Of a stretch of DNA of 64,000 nucleotides, positions 24,315 through 36,200 are shown in pieces (the first letter of the stretch is position 1; the number at the start of each line of letters is the position of its first letter). The position numbers were made by a program, and so were the translations under genes. The notes under the pieces were generated by a model that searched no databases, was not told where the DNA came from, and worked only from the letters and a program-made list of their open reading frames with translations. The stretch comes from Eupeodes corollae (taxonomy: Eukaryota > Arthropoda > Insecta > Diptera > Syrphidae): NCBI RefSeq assembly GCF_945859685.1, contig NC_079148.1:6138001-6202000 (forward strand), read 5' to 3'.

Positions 24315-26110
24315 TAGTGCTTGATTTTGACCGCGTAGAATGGAACTCACTGTACCATATGAAAAATAATCAAGTCAGTTTTTTACGGCATAACATCTAT
24401 CAGCTTTTTGACAGGCATGTTCCTATTAAAACCCTTCTCGTTAGGCATACGGCTCCACCTTTCAAGAATAGCGACATCTCTGCTCTGATGTAACGACGAG
24501 ATACCGCCTACAGTCAATGGAGACGATACAAACTGGAGCACTTCCACAAATTGCATTGCAGATGCGTAATCAAGTTGACGTAATGGCAGAACGGCAAAAA
24601 GACTTTATTATGAAAATAAACTTTGATCTTTTACCTCTGGCAAAAAGTTATAGAAAAACCGGTATTGGCAAACAATCTAAGAAGCCTGTTGGTGACGTCG
24701 ATTGTGATGCTCTCAACAAAAAGTTTACGTCCGTGTCCTTAAACGTTGCTTCACCCGTTCATTCCCTTACTGAGGAGGAACCAAATGCTACCAACCGCTC
24801 TCTGAGTTTTATAAGAATACAAGAGGAAGACACTGAAGAGGCAATAATATCGATTAAATCTAATGCTACTGGCCTGGACCAAATGGACCCTAAGTTCTTG
24901 AGACTACTACATTTATATATACTGCCTTATATAACCTACATATATAACAGTGAGTTTCTTTTAGCATTTAGGAATATGGCTAAGATTATTCCCATAGCCA
25001 AAAAGCAAACAGGTATTGCTACAGAATTTCGGCCAAATGCCATTCTTCCGTTTCTTTCGAAGAAAGAACTATTCTGGGACAGATCCAAAAATATCTTACA
25101 ATCAACAACCTGTTAAGTACCCGTCAGTCTGGTTTACAACGTAAACGCAGCTGCAAATACGCCTTACTTTTTGGAACTGATGAAATAAAAACGGCAATGA
25201 TCATGTTGCATTGCTGACGCTGTTAGATTATTCAAAGGCTTTTGATATTGTTAAATACTGAATTCTTTGTAGAAAGCAATGAATTAAATTTGGGTTTTCT
25301 TTAGAGTAATGTAAGCTTATTCTTTCGTATCTCAGCGGAAAGGCAACAATTCGTGCCGCGTGGTGGCCAATGGATACTCGTCCACATTTCTCAATGTTTT
25401 TACTAGAGTGCCACATTTATCTTTCCGTGGACTAATCCTCTTCTCACTTTACATAAATGAGTTACAACAAGTAGCTAAACATTTTTTAATCCATCCTTAT
25501 GCTGATGATGTGCAGCTCCTGATAAGTCAGCCTTTTGGGGCTAAAAATGATACCGTAGAAATAAAGAAAGAGGATCTGCTCTGCATTTCACAGTGGTCAA
25601 AAAAGAACGATCTCCGCCTTAACCCTATCAACTCAACATCCCTTCCTATCGATCGCAACAACTTCGATTAATCGAGCCTTAACCTGTCGAAACTTGACGA
25701 CGAAACCATTAAATATGTTAGCACTGCTAAAAACCTATGATTAGTATTAAATCGCACTCTAACTTGGGATGACCACCTCAATAGTGCCATTGGTAAAGTC
25801 TATGGAAGTATCCGCCTCCTTCAAGTCACTCGAAATTTCATACCGATCAAAACTAAACTGGTACTTGCTAAGGCCCTTATATTACCAATTGTTCTGTATA
25901 CAATACTGCCCGCCATATTTTTATAATCTACGAGCGTCAATTTTGTATTCATATTGAACGCCTTTGGAACTCTCTGCCCATCGCTTTGAGAAGAATAAGA
26001 AGCATAAGTAGATTTAAATTTTTACTTTTCAACTATTTGGCAAATAATTGATGTTAAATTTCCTTTTCTTTGTATTATGTAAATAGAAGTCTTAGGTAAA
26101 TAAATTGTAT
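24315..26110 (+). pseudogene. Jockey/CR1-type non-LTR retrotransposon relic, another lineage
   Basis: The linker between endonuclease and RT is visible at about 24340-24530 (RHVPIKTLL, then a RDTAYSQWRRY block). After a frame change the stretch inside 24600-25116 gives SIKSNATGLDQMDPKFL and FRPNAILPFLSK, the start of the RT. LLDYSKAFDIV follows near 25225, SYLSGKATIRA near 25325, and the frame 25360-25671 with LILFSLYINELQ, the YADDVQLL catalytic block and SQWSKKNDLRLNP. The end, near 26000-26110, holds the ERLWNSLPIALRRIRS-like C-terminus and a short AT-rich tail. Frames break at least five times. It is distinct from the Jockey family of copies A-E. Confidence 0.7.
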
Positions 26111-28565
26111 TCGTATTCTGAAATTAATGTATTGGCTTGCAACACTTTATAAGACTAAGCCTAAAAAATAGTTTTCAAGTCTTTTGAAAAGGATACAGAT
26201 TTTTTATCTTTAAATCTTAACGTCTCATTCTAAAAACATAAAATCAAATTGAATTCAAATTATGTTATTAAGTTAAAATTCGTTCTGGCCTAAATAATTT
26301 ATCTTAATCATTTTAAATCATTCTGAAAGATTGTGAATTGTATCAACCGTCAATTACTGGCATGTATTTTTGGCAATGTTTCAATCCACTATTTACTAAA
26401 TCTAAAAATTACACTTGCATTGTCTGTTTAGTTCATAAACTTAACACTGAAATATTGAGTATTTTATGTTTTCCTATTTTAATAGTTATACTTTTAAGAA
26501 TGGTCACCATATTTATGGAGTTTTTATTCATTTTCTTCCCTCACGTAGATGGGTTGTTGCAGTGGCCCTGGTCAGTATTGAATGTAGCAATACACAAAAG
26601 GCTGAATTAAGTTCTGTGATGTTGCTAGCGTTGCCTTCATTTCCCAGCGTTGATGTGGGTGTCCATTGAAGCGAGTTGGCAACCCACAAACAAAAGCTAT
26701 GTTAAACTGTAGGTAACTTGTAACTACTTTGCGCTTGAATTCTTGTGCGTTGCGAATATAACGCATCCTTTTGTATTATGTATTTTTATTTTCTGCAAAA
26801 CCATTCATGACATTTATGATGCCCTCTTCGAATTCGATAATTTTTTAATGAGTTTTTATTGAATTTTATATTTTGAAAAGTCGAGAGAGAGACGAAAAGG
26901 GAGAAGTATACGTCTCACAGGATATCCTTATACTTATATAGGTGTACGTAAATATATTTATTTTGTGCACCCTCATTTTCAGATTTGTTTGTTGTATTTT
27001 TCAATGCAATTAAAATTAAATTAAAAATTAGCGAATTTTTAAAGTCCTTGTACAAGCCTCCATATTGTGAAGCACTCATCATTTTGAATTTAAGAATATT
27101 CTGATACACTTTAAGGACGAGAGCACATCGCACAGGAAGTGAACTAAGCATTTTTGTTAACGGGAGGCGCACTCGCGTTTACTGAATAAATTTCCGGTCG
27201 AAGGATTCAATGAAATCTTAATTTATGTAAATCAGCGGCAGTTAAGTTGCGATCCTTGATGAGGGGCTGAAAGATAATTTGTGAAGAAACGTTGATTTTC
27301 TTGAAAGGTATAATAAGTATATATACGAACTCGTCCTGTATTATGATGACAATGACATAAGAATGTAAACATACATACATACATATATAAAAAGAGAAGA
27401 ACGCCAGGATAACGAGAAGAAAATCATTTAAATTCATTTGAAATTCTTCTTCTTCGCTTTTTTTATTTTTGGATGTAAAATGAGGATGAGGATGGTTTTT
27501 ATTCATTTGCAAAAATCCTTGGAAATGATAATAATCATTATTATTTCATGTTTCTTTTCTTATTCGATGGAAGATTCAAGTTTCAAGTCAAGTCGAGAGT
27601 TTCTTCTTCTGATGGTCTAGTTTATTGTGCCGCTTTAGCCCGGAGGTGGTTCGTCTTAATTAAGACATAATTTTTTTTATTACAAAGAAATCTCTATGGA
27701 TTTTTTTTTATTATTTTCAATTTTTGTTGCTGGATGTCTACCTATGTAATGTATGTATAGTATTTTTATGGATATTTCATGTAATTGCATTATTAATTTA
27801 AAAACCCCTAAGGATATTTTTGTTTGTGGCGGATATTGTGTAATGCATGTTTGTGAATTCGTTTTTATATTATTTTTTATAGAATTTTGTATCCAAACCC
27901 CTGGGTGATTGGAAGATTTTTTTGTTGGGTTTTCTGGTTTTGACAAGTTTGATATTAGAAAAAAATACTGTTTTTGAAAGAAAAATATAAAACCAATACA
28001 AAGTATAGTTACATACAATTGTTTTAGAAACAAAACCTTAAGAACGAAGAAGAATTCGTCAATTATTACTGAAAATGCTGTTAAAGAAATGTTCTACACA
28101 AATTTAAAAAAAAGTCTGGATGCGAGTTATTCCGATTACTTACGATTAGTGCCCGCTAAAAAATTTCGAATTATCATTACTTTTTATTTAAAAAACTCGA
28201 ATGAGTAAACAATCAAAATTTAAGTTAGGCTGTGTTTTCCAAATAAAATTGTTCGATTTTAAAATTGAGTAAATCAAACTCTAAATAAGTTATTAATAAG
28301 GTTTCGAATTTATTTGAGAGTCCTATCAATGGCATTATGTAGCAGTAGTAGTAATAACGTGTGATTTCATAAAGCAGAAAATTGATTTACAAATTTATTT
28401 TAAAAGTTCACAAAGTTTGGCTTTTGTCATCAGCCAGAAAAAAAAATAAAATTTATATACAAAGACATAAATGTATTCTAAGTATAGTTTCAATTTCAAA
28501 AAGAAAATTGAATGACGTATTCGATAATTATTTTGATTAAAAAGCTTGGTTGATAATTGGTTTCA
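26111..28565. other. Intergenic AT-rich region
   Basis: No gene recognised. Low-complexity tracts include a CATA run near 27368-27384 and a TAATAATCATTATTA dyad near 27528-27545. Confidence 0.5.
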
Positions 28566-28569
28566 TATA

Positions 28570-29734
28570 TAGTTCAGCGCAGTGCGGACTAAATTGGACA
28601 ATGATGTCGAGTTTTCACCATTGAGAATTAATATGATATCATCATTGTTGAGGAATTTTTTTCCCGAGAAAGCGTGTCGAACTGTCTGAAGGATAGGGCA
28701 TCTTCCTAGGAAATGCGTTAAATTTTCGGTTTCTTAGAGATTACATAATGTGCAACGAGTGTTGTCGTTGGAGCCGTGTGGTTAGTAATTTAAACGCAAA
28801 AATTCCCCTCTGGTTTTGAAAATAAGGGCTATCGTGCTGATAAGATATAGATCGTCGAAATAATTGTTCACACCCATTTCGTAATTTAATTGTCTATACA
28901 GGATTCAGAACTCATTTTGTTGAGTCGACTCCCCAAATTTTGCAAAATGGATGCTTCAATTTTTCCAAGCAATATTGGGCATACAGTTTTCCAATCCTCT
29001 ATACCTGATTCTAGCAACTAGATGTCGTGTTCAAGACCAAGTCGAGTCCACTCTTCAAGAATTGAGAATCTCTAAAAAGCAAATGTCAAACGATCGTTTT
29101 GTAGCTCTGTAACTTTTAATATATATTGCAGATGCCTCTTCAATGTAAAGGTATAGAGTGGTGCCACTCCTGTCTCTAAATGCGACAAGTAGGTAGCTGT
29201 ATTTTCTGGGAGATAGAACATTTTTTTAATAAAGTATCTTAAAAGTTTTTCTACCCTTATACTGTGAAATCCTCATACCTGGCAAGCATAGCATAATATC
29301 GATCGCATAACGGACTCAAATAGTTTAAGCTTTGTGCTCGGGGCAATATGCTTCTTGCTTAAGACTCCTTTCCAGTTACAGTATATAGCTTTTTTTGCTT
29401 CAATTAGCCTCGCCTTCAGATATTTTTGTAGAGATGGTGATGACGTTATGATTACCCCCAAATATTTATACTCCCTCACCACCTTAAGATCTACATTTTC
29501 CATTTTTCTTCTCTTGCATATCGTCCTGTTCCGAAAAATTATTACCTTCGATTTATTGGTATTAACAGTCAGATTCCATTGTCTTACAATATGATTGGAG
29601 TTTGCTTATCATTATTTGCAACATATTTGGAGTCTCTGTAAATATAACAACATCATCTGCATATAATAGTGCCTTAATTGTAACACTGGAAAAACTTATA
29701 CCACCAGGTAAAAATGAAGTGAGATATCTCGTTT
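28570..29734 (-). pseudogene. Non-LTR retrotransposon relic: RT C-terminus with terminal zinc-knuckle-like region
   Basis: On the minus strand, ALLYADDVVIFTETPNMLQ (about 29680-29620) is a YADD catalytic block, followed by a KVIIFRNR-type stretch, REYKYLGVIITSS and LFESVMRSILCYACQVWGF (29503-29270). Further on, in broken frames, a C-terminal region ends near 28680-28600 with a CTLCNL-x-ETENLTHFLGRCP arrangement, a Cys-Cys-His-Cys pattern typical of the C-termini of several non-LTR families. The upstream part of the RT is cut at about 29735, where an oppositely oriented Jockey copy starts. I cannot name the clade safely. Confidence 0.7.
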
Positions 29735-31240
29735 TGTAAGCTCGATTGATAAAGTCAATTTGCTTGCAGCACAGTTTGATATTAATTCGACGCTGCCAAT
29801 GAGTGACATGACTCATCTTGTACTTTAAAGCGTAAACGATCATACACAAACACGGTAGCCCGGATAGTATCCCCTCTATTGTTCTGAAGAGGTGTTCTTC
29901 AACGCTGGCAAAACAACTGCGTAAGCTTTTTCATCTGTCCTACTCGACAGGTCTCTTCCCGAGTGGATGGAAAACTGCATTTGACCAGCCAGTTCCTAAA
30001 AAATGGCGAATCCTCCTCACCATCCAACTATCGTCCAGTTGCACTTACGTCCCTTCTTTCCAAGGTCATGAAAACGCTGATCAATTTTCAGCTTTAGAAA
30101 TATCTTGAAGAACGGACGCTTTTAATGACCGGCCGTATGGCTTTCGTAGCAATAGATACACTGGTGATCTCATGGTTTATCTCACCGAACAGTGCAACAA
30201 ACCTTTACATCGTTTTGGAGAAACTAAGATTTTGCACTTGATATTTCAAAGGCATTTGATAGAGTTTGGCACCAAGCTCTCTTATCGAAAATGCGTAAAT
30301 TTAGTATTGATGAATCCTTTCTTCGTTGGGTTAGAAATTACCTTCCGGACCGTTCAATTCTAGCAGTATTGGACGGGTCAAATCTGATATTCACAAAATA
30401 AATTCGTTATTTTTATAAATGATCTTTTGTCTGAATCTTCTTATTCACTTAATTGTTTCGCTGATGACATTACCCTCAGCTTCTCATATTCGTTTTTAGA
30501 TTCGCATCCTTGTCCTTCGGATGTGGACTAACAACGGCAGCGTATGATAAGCTCATTAAATTCCGACCTTGACAGCATTGTTCAATGGGGAATCAAAAAT
30601 CGTGTAGATTTTAATGCTTCGAAAACTCAATACTGTCTACTGTCACAAAAAAGTAACCCTCCCCCAATGCCACTATCTATGAATGGTACTTTCATCGAGG
30701 AGACTAAACAGCTTTCAGTCCTAGGTATGTGCATTACAAACCACTTATTGTGGAGTGATCACATATTTGACATCGCCAAAAATGCTGCTAAGTGTTATGA
30801 TTTTCTCCGAAGATACAAGAAGTTTTTTACCCCTTCTGATCTGGCTAAAATCTATAAAGCTTATATTCGTCCGAAGCTCGAGTACAATTACCATATCTGG
30901 GCAGGTGACCAAATAACATATTTGCGTCTCTTGGACTGAATTAAAAAAAAAAAGCTTTAAAATTGATAGGTGACCGTTGTTTAACTGAAACTTTTGTCTC
31001 TCTTGAACACCGCTGCGCGGTTTCATGTCTGTCATTATTTTATCGCCAGTTGCATTCCTCCCCTCATACAATTTAACCGTAGTACCAGTTCTTTTAAGAA
31101 TGTCCATCAGTTTACCTTTGAGCACAATTTCCGACGTACAGTAAAGTACAGAGATTTTTCTTTTTAGTCGCACTACACGAATGTGGAATACTTTACTTGA
31201 CTCAATACTACTGATTATTCCATTGTTAAGCCTCTTGTGC
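29735..31240 (+). pseudogene. Jockey copy D, 5'-truncated and decayed
   Basis: The start near 29735 matches copy C from about 17081 on. The RT blocks appear in several frames: VLKRCSSTLAKQLRK near 29880, YGFRSNRYTGDLMVYLTEQ near 30140-30195, a DISKAFDRVWH equivalent near 30235-30270, CFADDITLSFSYS near 30450, then the frame 30544-30939 with VDFNASKTQYCLLS and YIRPKLEYN. The C-terminus runs to about 31210, with the TRMWNTL-type block. There is no long poly(A). It has several internal deletions, so it is older than copy C. Confidence 0.75.
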
Positions 31241-31677
31241 ACTCGATCCGCTTTCCACGTAAAAGACAGTGGTCTATTTTGGAGTTGGCAGTTTCTCTGA
31301 GAAAGATAAAGTTACCAGTTTTGTCACTTTTTGTTCTTCAATTCAACATGGTCAGACCAATTGACATTGTGAATGTTCGTTTGATTTCATCTCCAGGCCA
31401 CAGTGAGTTAAAGGCAGATCTTACGACGTTGTGTGTGGGCTAATTGTTTATTAAGACGGTGGTATGGAATTTGTCCACCAAACGTTGTGCCGCATAAAAG
31501 GGGGTACAAAGTGCGAGTGGTTGCTACGAGAGAACACCCATTATGATAGTTAGTTACCGATTGAAACAAGATTTTGCAGAAAACCCTTTATTTGCGAAGT
31601 TAGAGGTCTTGAAAAAAACAGTATTTTTTGTTAAAAGTTCGATTTATGTAAAAACACCTAACTTCAAGTGTTATAAA
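31241..31677. other. Flank of the Gypsy element, no gene
   Basis: The 68-codon frame at 31237-31443 matches nothing I recognise. The DNA just before 31678 is AT-rich and ends in TAAA, the target duplication of the Gypsy element. Confidence 0.45.
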
Positions 31678-33273
31678 TATAAAATGTCAATTCATTACTA
31701 AAAATTAAGAAACAATTAATTATCTTTTGTTGACTTTTTTTTTTTACTTATTTATTTATTTATTTATTTTTTTTTTTAAACAAAATTCTCAAAAAAAAAT
31801 ATAACGAACAGAAAAAAAATTATTAAATACTTCAAGTTAAAAAAAAAAAATAAATCAGAGAGTTCATCTGGTCGAGGCGGCAATCTGTAAGAAAAATAAT
31901 AACAACTCATGAGCACTCCAAAGCCACTTAAGGTTTGAGTCAAATAAATAATATAGAGAGTGACAGGATAGAAGGAGTAAGATAGATAAGTTAAATAATT
32001 ACGCTGCGCCGGTGCGAGTGTTAGAGCCAACAACAAAAAAAAATATTTTTCGAACGGATCAGTAAAACGCATACAAAAAAAAGTACATATTTACATTCGA
32101 AATATTTGGTAATAAAGTACCGCATACGGAGGGCACCGATCAACTCACTGGCATGCGAACGGGGAGGGAAAGCACACACCCCGAACCGATTCTCCAGTGG
32201 CTGATTCCTCTCACTCTGTTGCAATACACATCATCACTCGGAGCAGGAGAACTCACATCTCCGAGTTGGAGGATAAGCGGAAACCACGACAAATCCACCG
32301 AAAAACTAAATAATTGTGAACGGATAGAACGACCCAACTCACTGGCTGCGAACGGGGTAGGAGCACACACACCCCGAACCGATTCTCCAATGGTCTTCCT
32401 ATTCTATTCCGTCACAGCACCACCAAGACACGGGGCAGGAGATCGCACATCTCCGTGTGGAAATATTAACGCGGTGTTCACTCACTCACTCACGGCACAT
32501 CTCATATAGATAAACAACTATACTCTTTTTTACTACTATATACTACATAATAGATAAATAAGTTGGTCACGCAAAAGAAAACAAAAACCGAGGAGGAGAA
32601 AAACACTGAAAGAAAAATAACTGTAATCCGACGACGCTAAAAGTCGTCGAAGTTAAAAACAATCGCTTTGAAATTTCGTTTGCGTGACATAGAATTAGAA
32701 AAGAAAAATCAAATAATGCAACTACACAGAAGTTGGAATTTAATAATTAAATAAAAAAAAAACACGAGGAGGTTTAGCTCAGTGGTAAAAGAAAACAAAT
32801 TCATTTTACTCACCTAGGTCAACTTAGTTTTGTTTGTTCACAATTTTTTTTAAAATTAAAGGGAAAAAAAAACACTACTAACACCGTGAATAGTTTGCAA
32901 CTTAATGAGATAAAGGAATTGAAGTTTCGATTATTGACCTCTTCGCCAATTTCTGGGTATTGTAACCGAATTTCGAGAGAGGAGAAAAATCTTCAAAGTT
33001 ATATACACAGATGTGTGTTAGAGTATACCTCTTGACTACCAATGGTGGCCCAGACTATACATACGTTGAGTAAGAATGGATAGGGGAGGGGAAGAAAATC
33101 AGTAGGTATTTTCAATTCAAAGTTACTTACTAAAAAAAAATTACACTACAACTGGGAGAAATGAATCGCGCAGCTATGACTAGGAAAGGAAAAGTAATTT
33201 ATAGTTAGAGTGAAGTATAGAAACAGAAATGGGGGAGAAGGAAAGAAGAAGAATATATTTATGTTTTCTTACA
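31678..33273 (-). repeat. 3' LTR of the Gypsy element
   Basis: In element orientation it starts TGTAAGAAAACATAA at 33273 and ends near 31678. It contains a duplicated motif block (about 32137-32275 and 32331-32460) and runs of T/ATTT near 31735-31775. The open frames inside it (for example 32153-32509) recur identically in the other LTR because of the repeat and are not genes. Confidence 0.92.
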
Positions 33274-33278
33274 TTCGC

Positions 33279-36200
33279 CTATCCTGACAGAAACTCGTCT
33301 CGAGTCTCAGCATCTCTTCCTTCTTCATCATCTTCTGAATAATCTGATAGACATTCGTATTCACCCCAAGGTTTCATATGGTCCACAGCAATAATGTTCT
33401 CGTAACTCATACTTCTTGTTTTACGATGTGTACCGTCTATGTCTGTAACGAGATATCGGTCATTTGGATACACCTTTTTGACGACAAATGGTCCTTTGAA
33501 TGGTGGTTCCATCTTGCGGCTCGTCCCTGTTAGCGCTTCTTGTTTGTTAATAACAACTAAATCCCCTTCCTTGTACACTTTCGGTGACTTGCGCCTCTTA
33601 TCAAAATATCTCTTCTGCACCTGTTGCGCCTTCTCAATTCTTTCCGATGCCTTCTTTCTCTCATCCTCTAGATCTGAAATTATTTCTACTACTTTCTGAA
33701 CTTCGTCTTTCAGTATCGCATCAGTTCCACTCCGTGGCTCGATTCCTAACAGCAATTGACTCGGCGTTTTTCCTGTACTTTTATTTGTTACGTTGTTTAT
33801 TGCAAACTGTACTTGCCGAACATTTGAATCCCATAAATTATCTTCCAGTGTGGTGGTCAAAAGTGCACTGAGTATAGATCGATTCAAACGTTCAACTTGC
33901 CCATTTGCCCTTGGTGTCGCTACAGCGTTTAAAACATGCTTGATATTATTGGACTCACAGAAACGTTTAAATTCTTTTGATGTGAATGAACTGCCTTGAT
34001 CTGTAATCAGGATTAATGGAACCCCATGGACACTAAAGATATCTTTAAAAAATTCGATGGCCAGTTTAGTTGTGGTATTTTTAACTGCTCGGATGAATGT
34101 AAATTTCGTGAAAGAATCAACAGCAGCTATTATATAAAGATTGCCACGTTTACTTTTAGGAAAAGGACCCAAGTGATCAGCATGTACCGTTTTCATTGGT
34201 GTACTGCCTTTATGTATGGGATGTAGATAACCTTCACGACGACCTCCCGCCTTTTTGTTGAATAAACATTGAATGCAACAGGCTATGTACTTTTCTACGT
34301 ACTGCCGCATATTTGGAAACCAGTAATGGGAACAAAGTCTTGTTAAAGTTTTCTCTACTGCGAAATGTCCCAATTCATCGTGTGCTGCATGCACCACTTG
34401 ATGTCGCATACCAACTGGTACTACCCATTGTTTGCCATTTGAAGTCTTTCTATATATTCGTCCTTCGTTAAGTAAATAGTTTTTGTGTATGTCCTTTTCC
34501 TCTTCACTACTTGGTGTCTTTCGCAAAAGATCGCGTATTCGCTGGAGATTCCGGTCTGTTAATTGGCCCGCCAACACCCAATCTGCTTGTTCTATTCGCA
34601 TTACTGTCTCCACCTTTTCTGCAGAACATGGATTTCGACTAAGTGCATCAACATGCTTCATACGTTCCCCGGGTCGGTATTTTACTTCAAAGTTGTATTC
34701 CATAAGTTGAAGCCACCAGCGCGCAATTCGAGGTATCAACTCTTTCTTATCTTTGGTTGCCTTAAGGGCATTGCAATCTGTTACCAACGTAAAAGTGTGT
34801 CCCAGAAGATAAGTCCGAAATTTCTTTATTGATTCTACTGCTGCTAGAGTCTCCAGCTCATATGAATGGTATTTTTCTTCAGTATTTCGTGTTTGACGAC
34901 TATAATACACCACGGGATGAAGTCGGCCATCTGGTTGATACTGCAAGAGTATACCTGCCAATCCAATAGAACTCGCATCGGTGTGTACCTCAGTTTTGGC
35001 GCCTGGTTCATAAATAGCAAGTATGGGTCGTTCGCTAAGCTTTTTCTTCAGTTCACAGAATGCATTTTCTTCTCTTGTAGTCCAGCTCCACTGAGTCGTT
35101 TTTTTCAAAAGATGTGTTAATGGTTTTGTGATAATGGCAAATTTTTCAACAAAATGACGGAAATATCCTGTTAGCCCAAGGAACTGTCTCACCTGATGAA
35201 TAGTTTTTGGTCTCGGAAAGTCACTAATGGCAATAGATTTTCCACTTCCCGGTTTCACCTTACCCTGTGTTACTTCAAAACCTAGAAAATCCGTTCTATC
35301 CATGAGAAAAGAACATTTTTTTAAGTTGAGAGTCAGTCCTTCTGATCGCAATATCTCTAATGTCCGTCTTAGTCCTTGTAAAGATTCGGGAACTGTTTTG
35401 GAATGCAGAAGAATGTCATCGAGGTAGAAAGCAGCTATGTCTTGCAATGGATTTAAAATGCGATTAATAAACCGCTGGAAAACTCTAGGAGCGTTACAGA
35501 GCCCAAAAGGCATCCGTTGAAACTCGTACTGGCCACTTGAAGTAACGAAAGCCGTAAATCGCTTCGAGTTTTCCTCCACTGGTATCTGATAATAACCTGA
35601 TCTTAAATCCAAACTAGTAAACCATATTCCCCCATGCAATTTGTCAACCTGATCGTCGATACGTGGTAACGGGTGGCAGTCTTTAGCCGTCTTGGAATTT
35701 AGTTTTCTGAAATCTACACATAACCTCTGTTCTCCATTCTTTTTTGTCACTAGTAAAATTGGTGAAGCATAGTCCGATTGCGACTCTCGTACAATATTAT
35801 TGTCTAGTAATTCTTGTACTATGTCTTGAGCAATTTCCTGCTCCTTAACTGCCATCCGATACGGTCGAAACGAAAAAGGTTTGTCATCATCAAGCTTGAT
35901 TTTCATCTCTGTTGAATTTGTGCATCCTAATTCACTGACATCTAAAGCGACACAGTCACGAAACTCATTCAACATTTTTACCAACTCTCCTTTTTGAGTT
36001 TCATCCACAGGACCAATGGACAACATGTCTATTGTTATAGGTAAATATTTTTTTTCTTTAATTCGCAAAACACATTCTTCATTAGTTCCTTGTTGAGTAA
36101 CGTTCTCGTGGATAGCTTTTTCTCCTACACATCGGTGACCCCTTGCAACGATAGCATTTTCTTTTATTAATATCTCTTGATCTGAAAGATTGCAAATTGG

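Noticed and set aside
31776..32370. Minus-strand frames in the LTR, repeated at 38109-38703
   Set aside because: Low complexity and no domain; long LTRs often hold chance frames.
32153..32509. 118-codon frame, repeated identically at 38486-38842
   Set aside because: It lies wholly in the LTRs, antisense to the element; duplication is due to the LTR pair.
32771..32790. Possible tRNA gene
   Set aside because: Only a 5'-half-like stretch; no anticodon arm, T-arm or B box follows.
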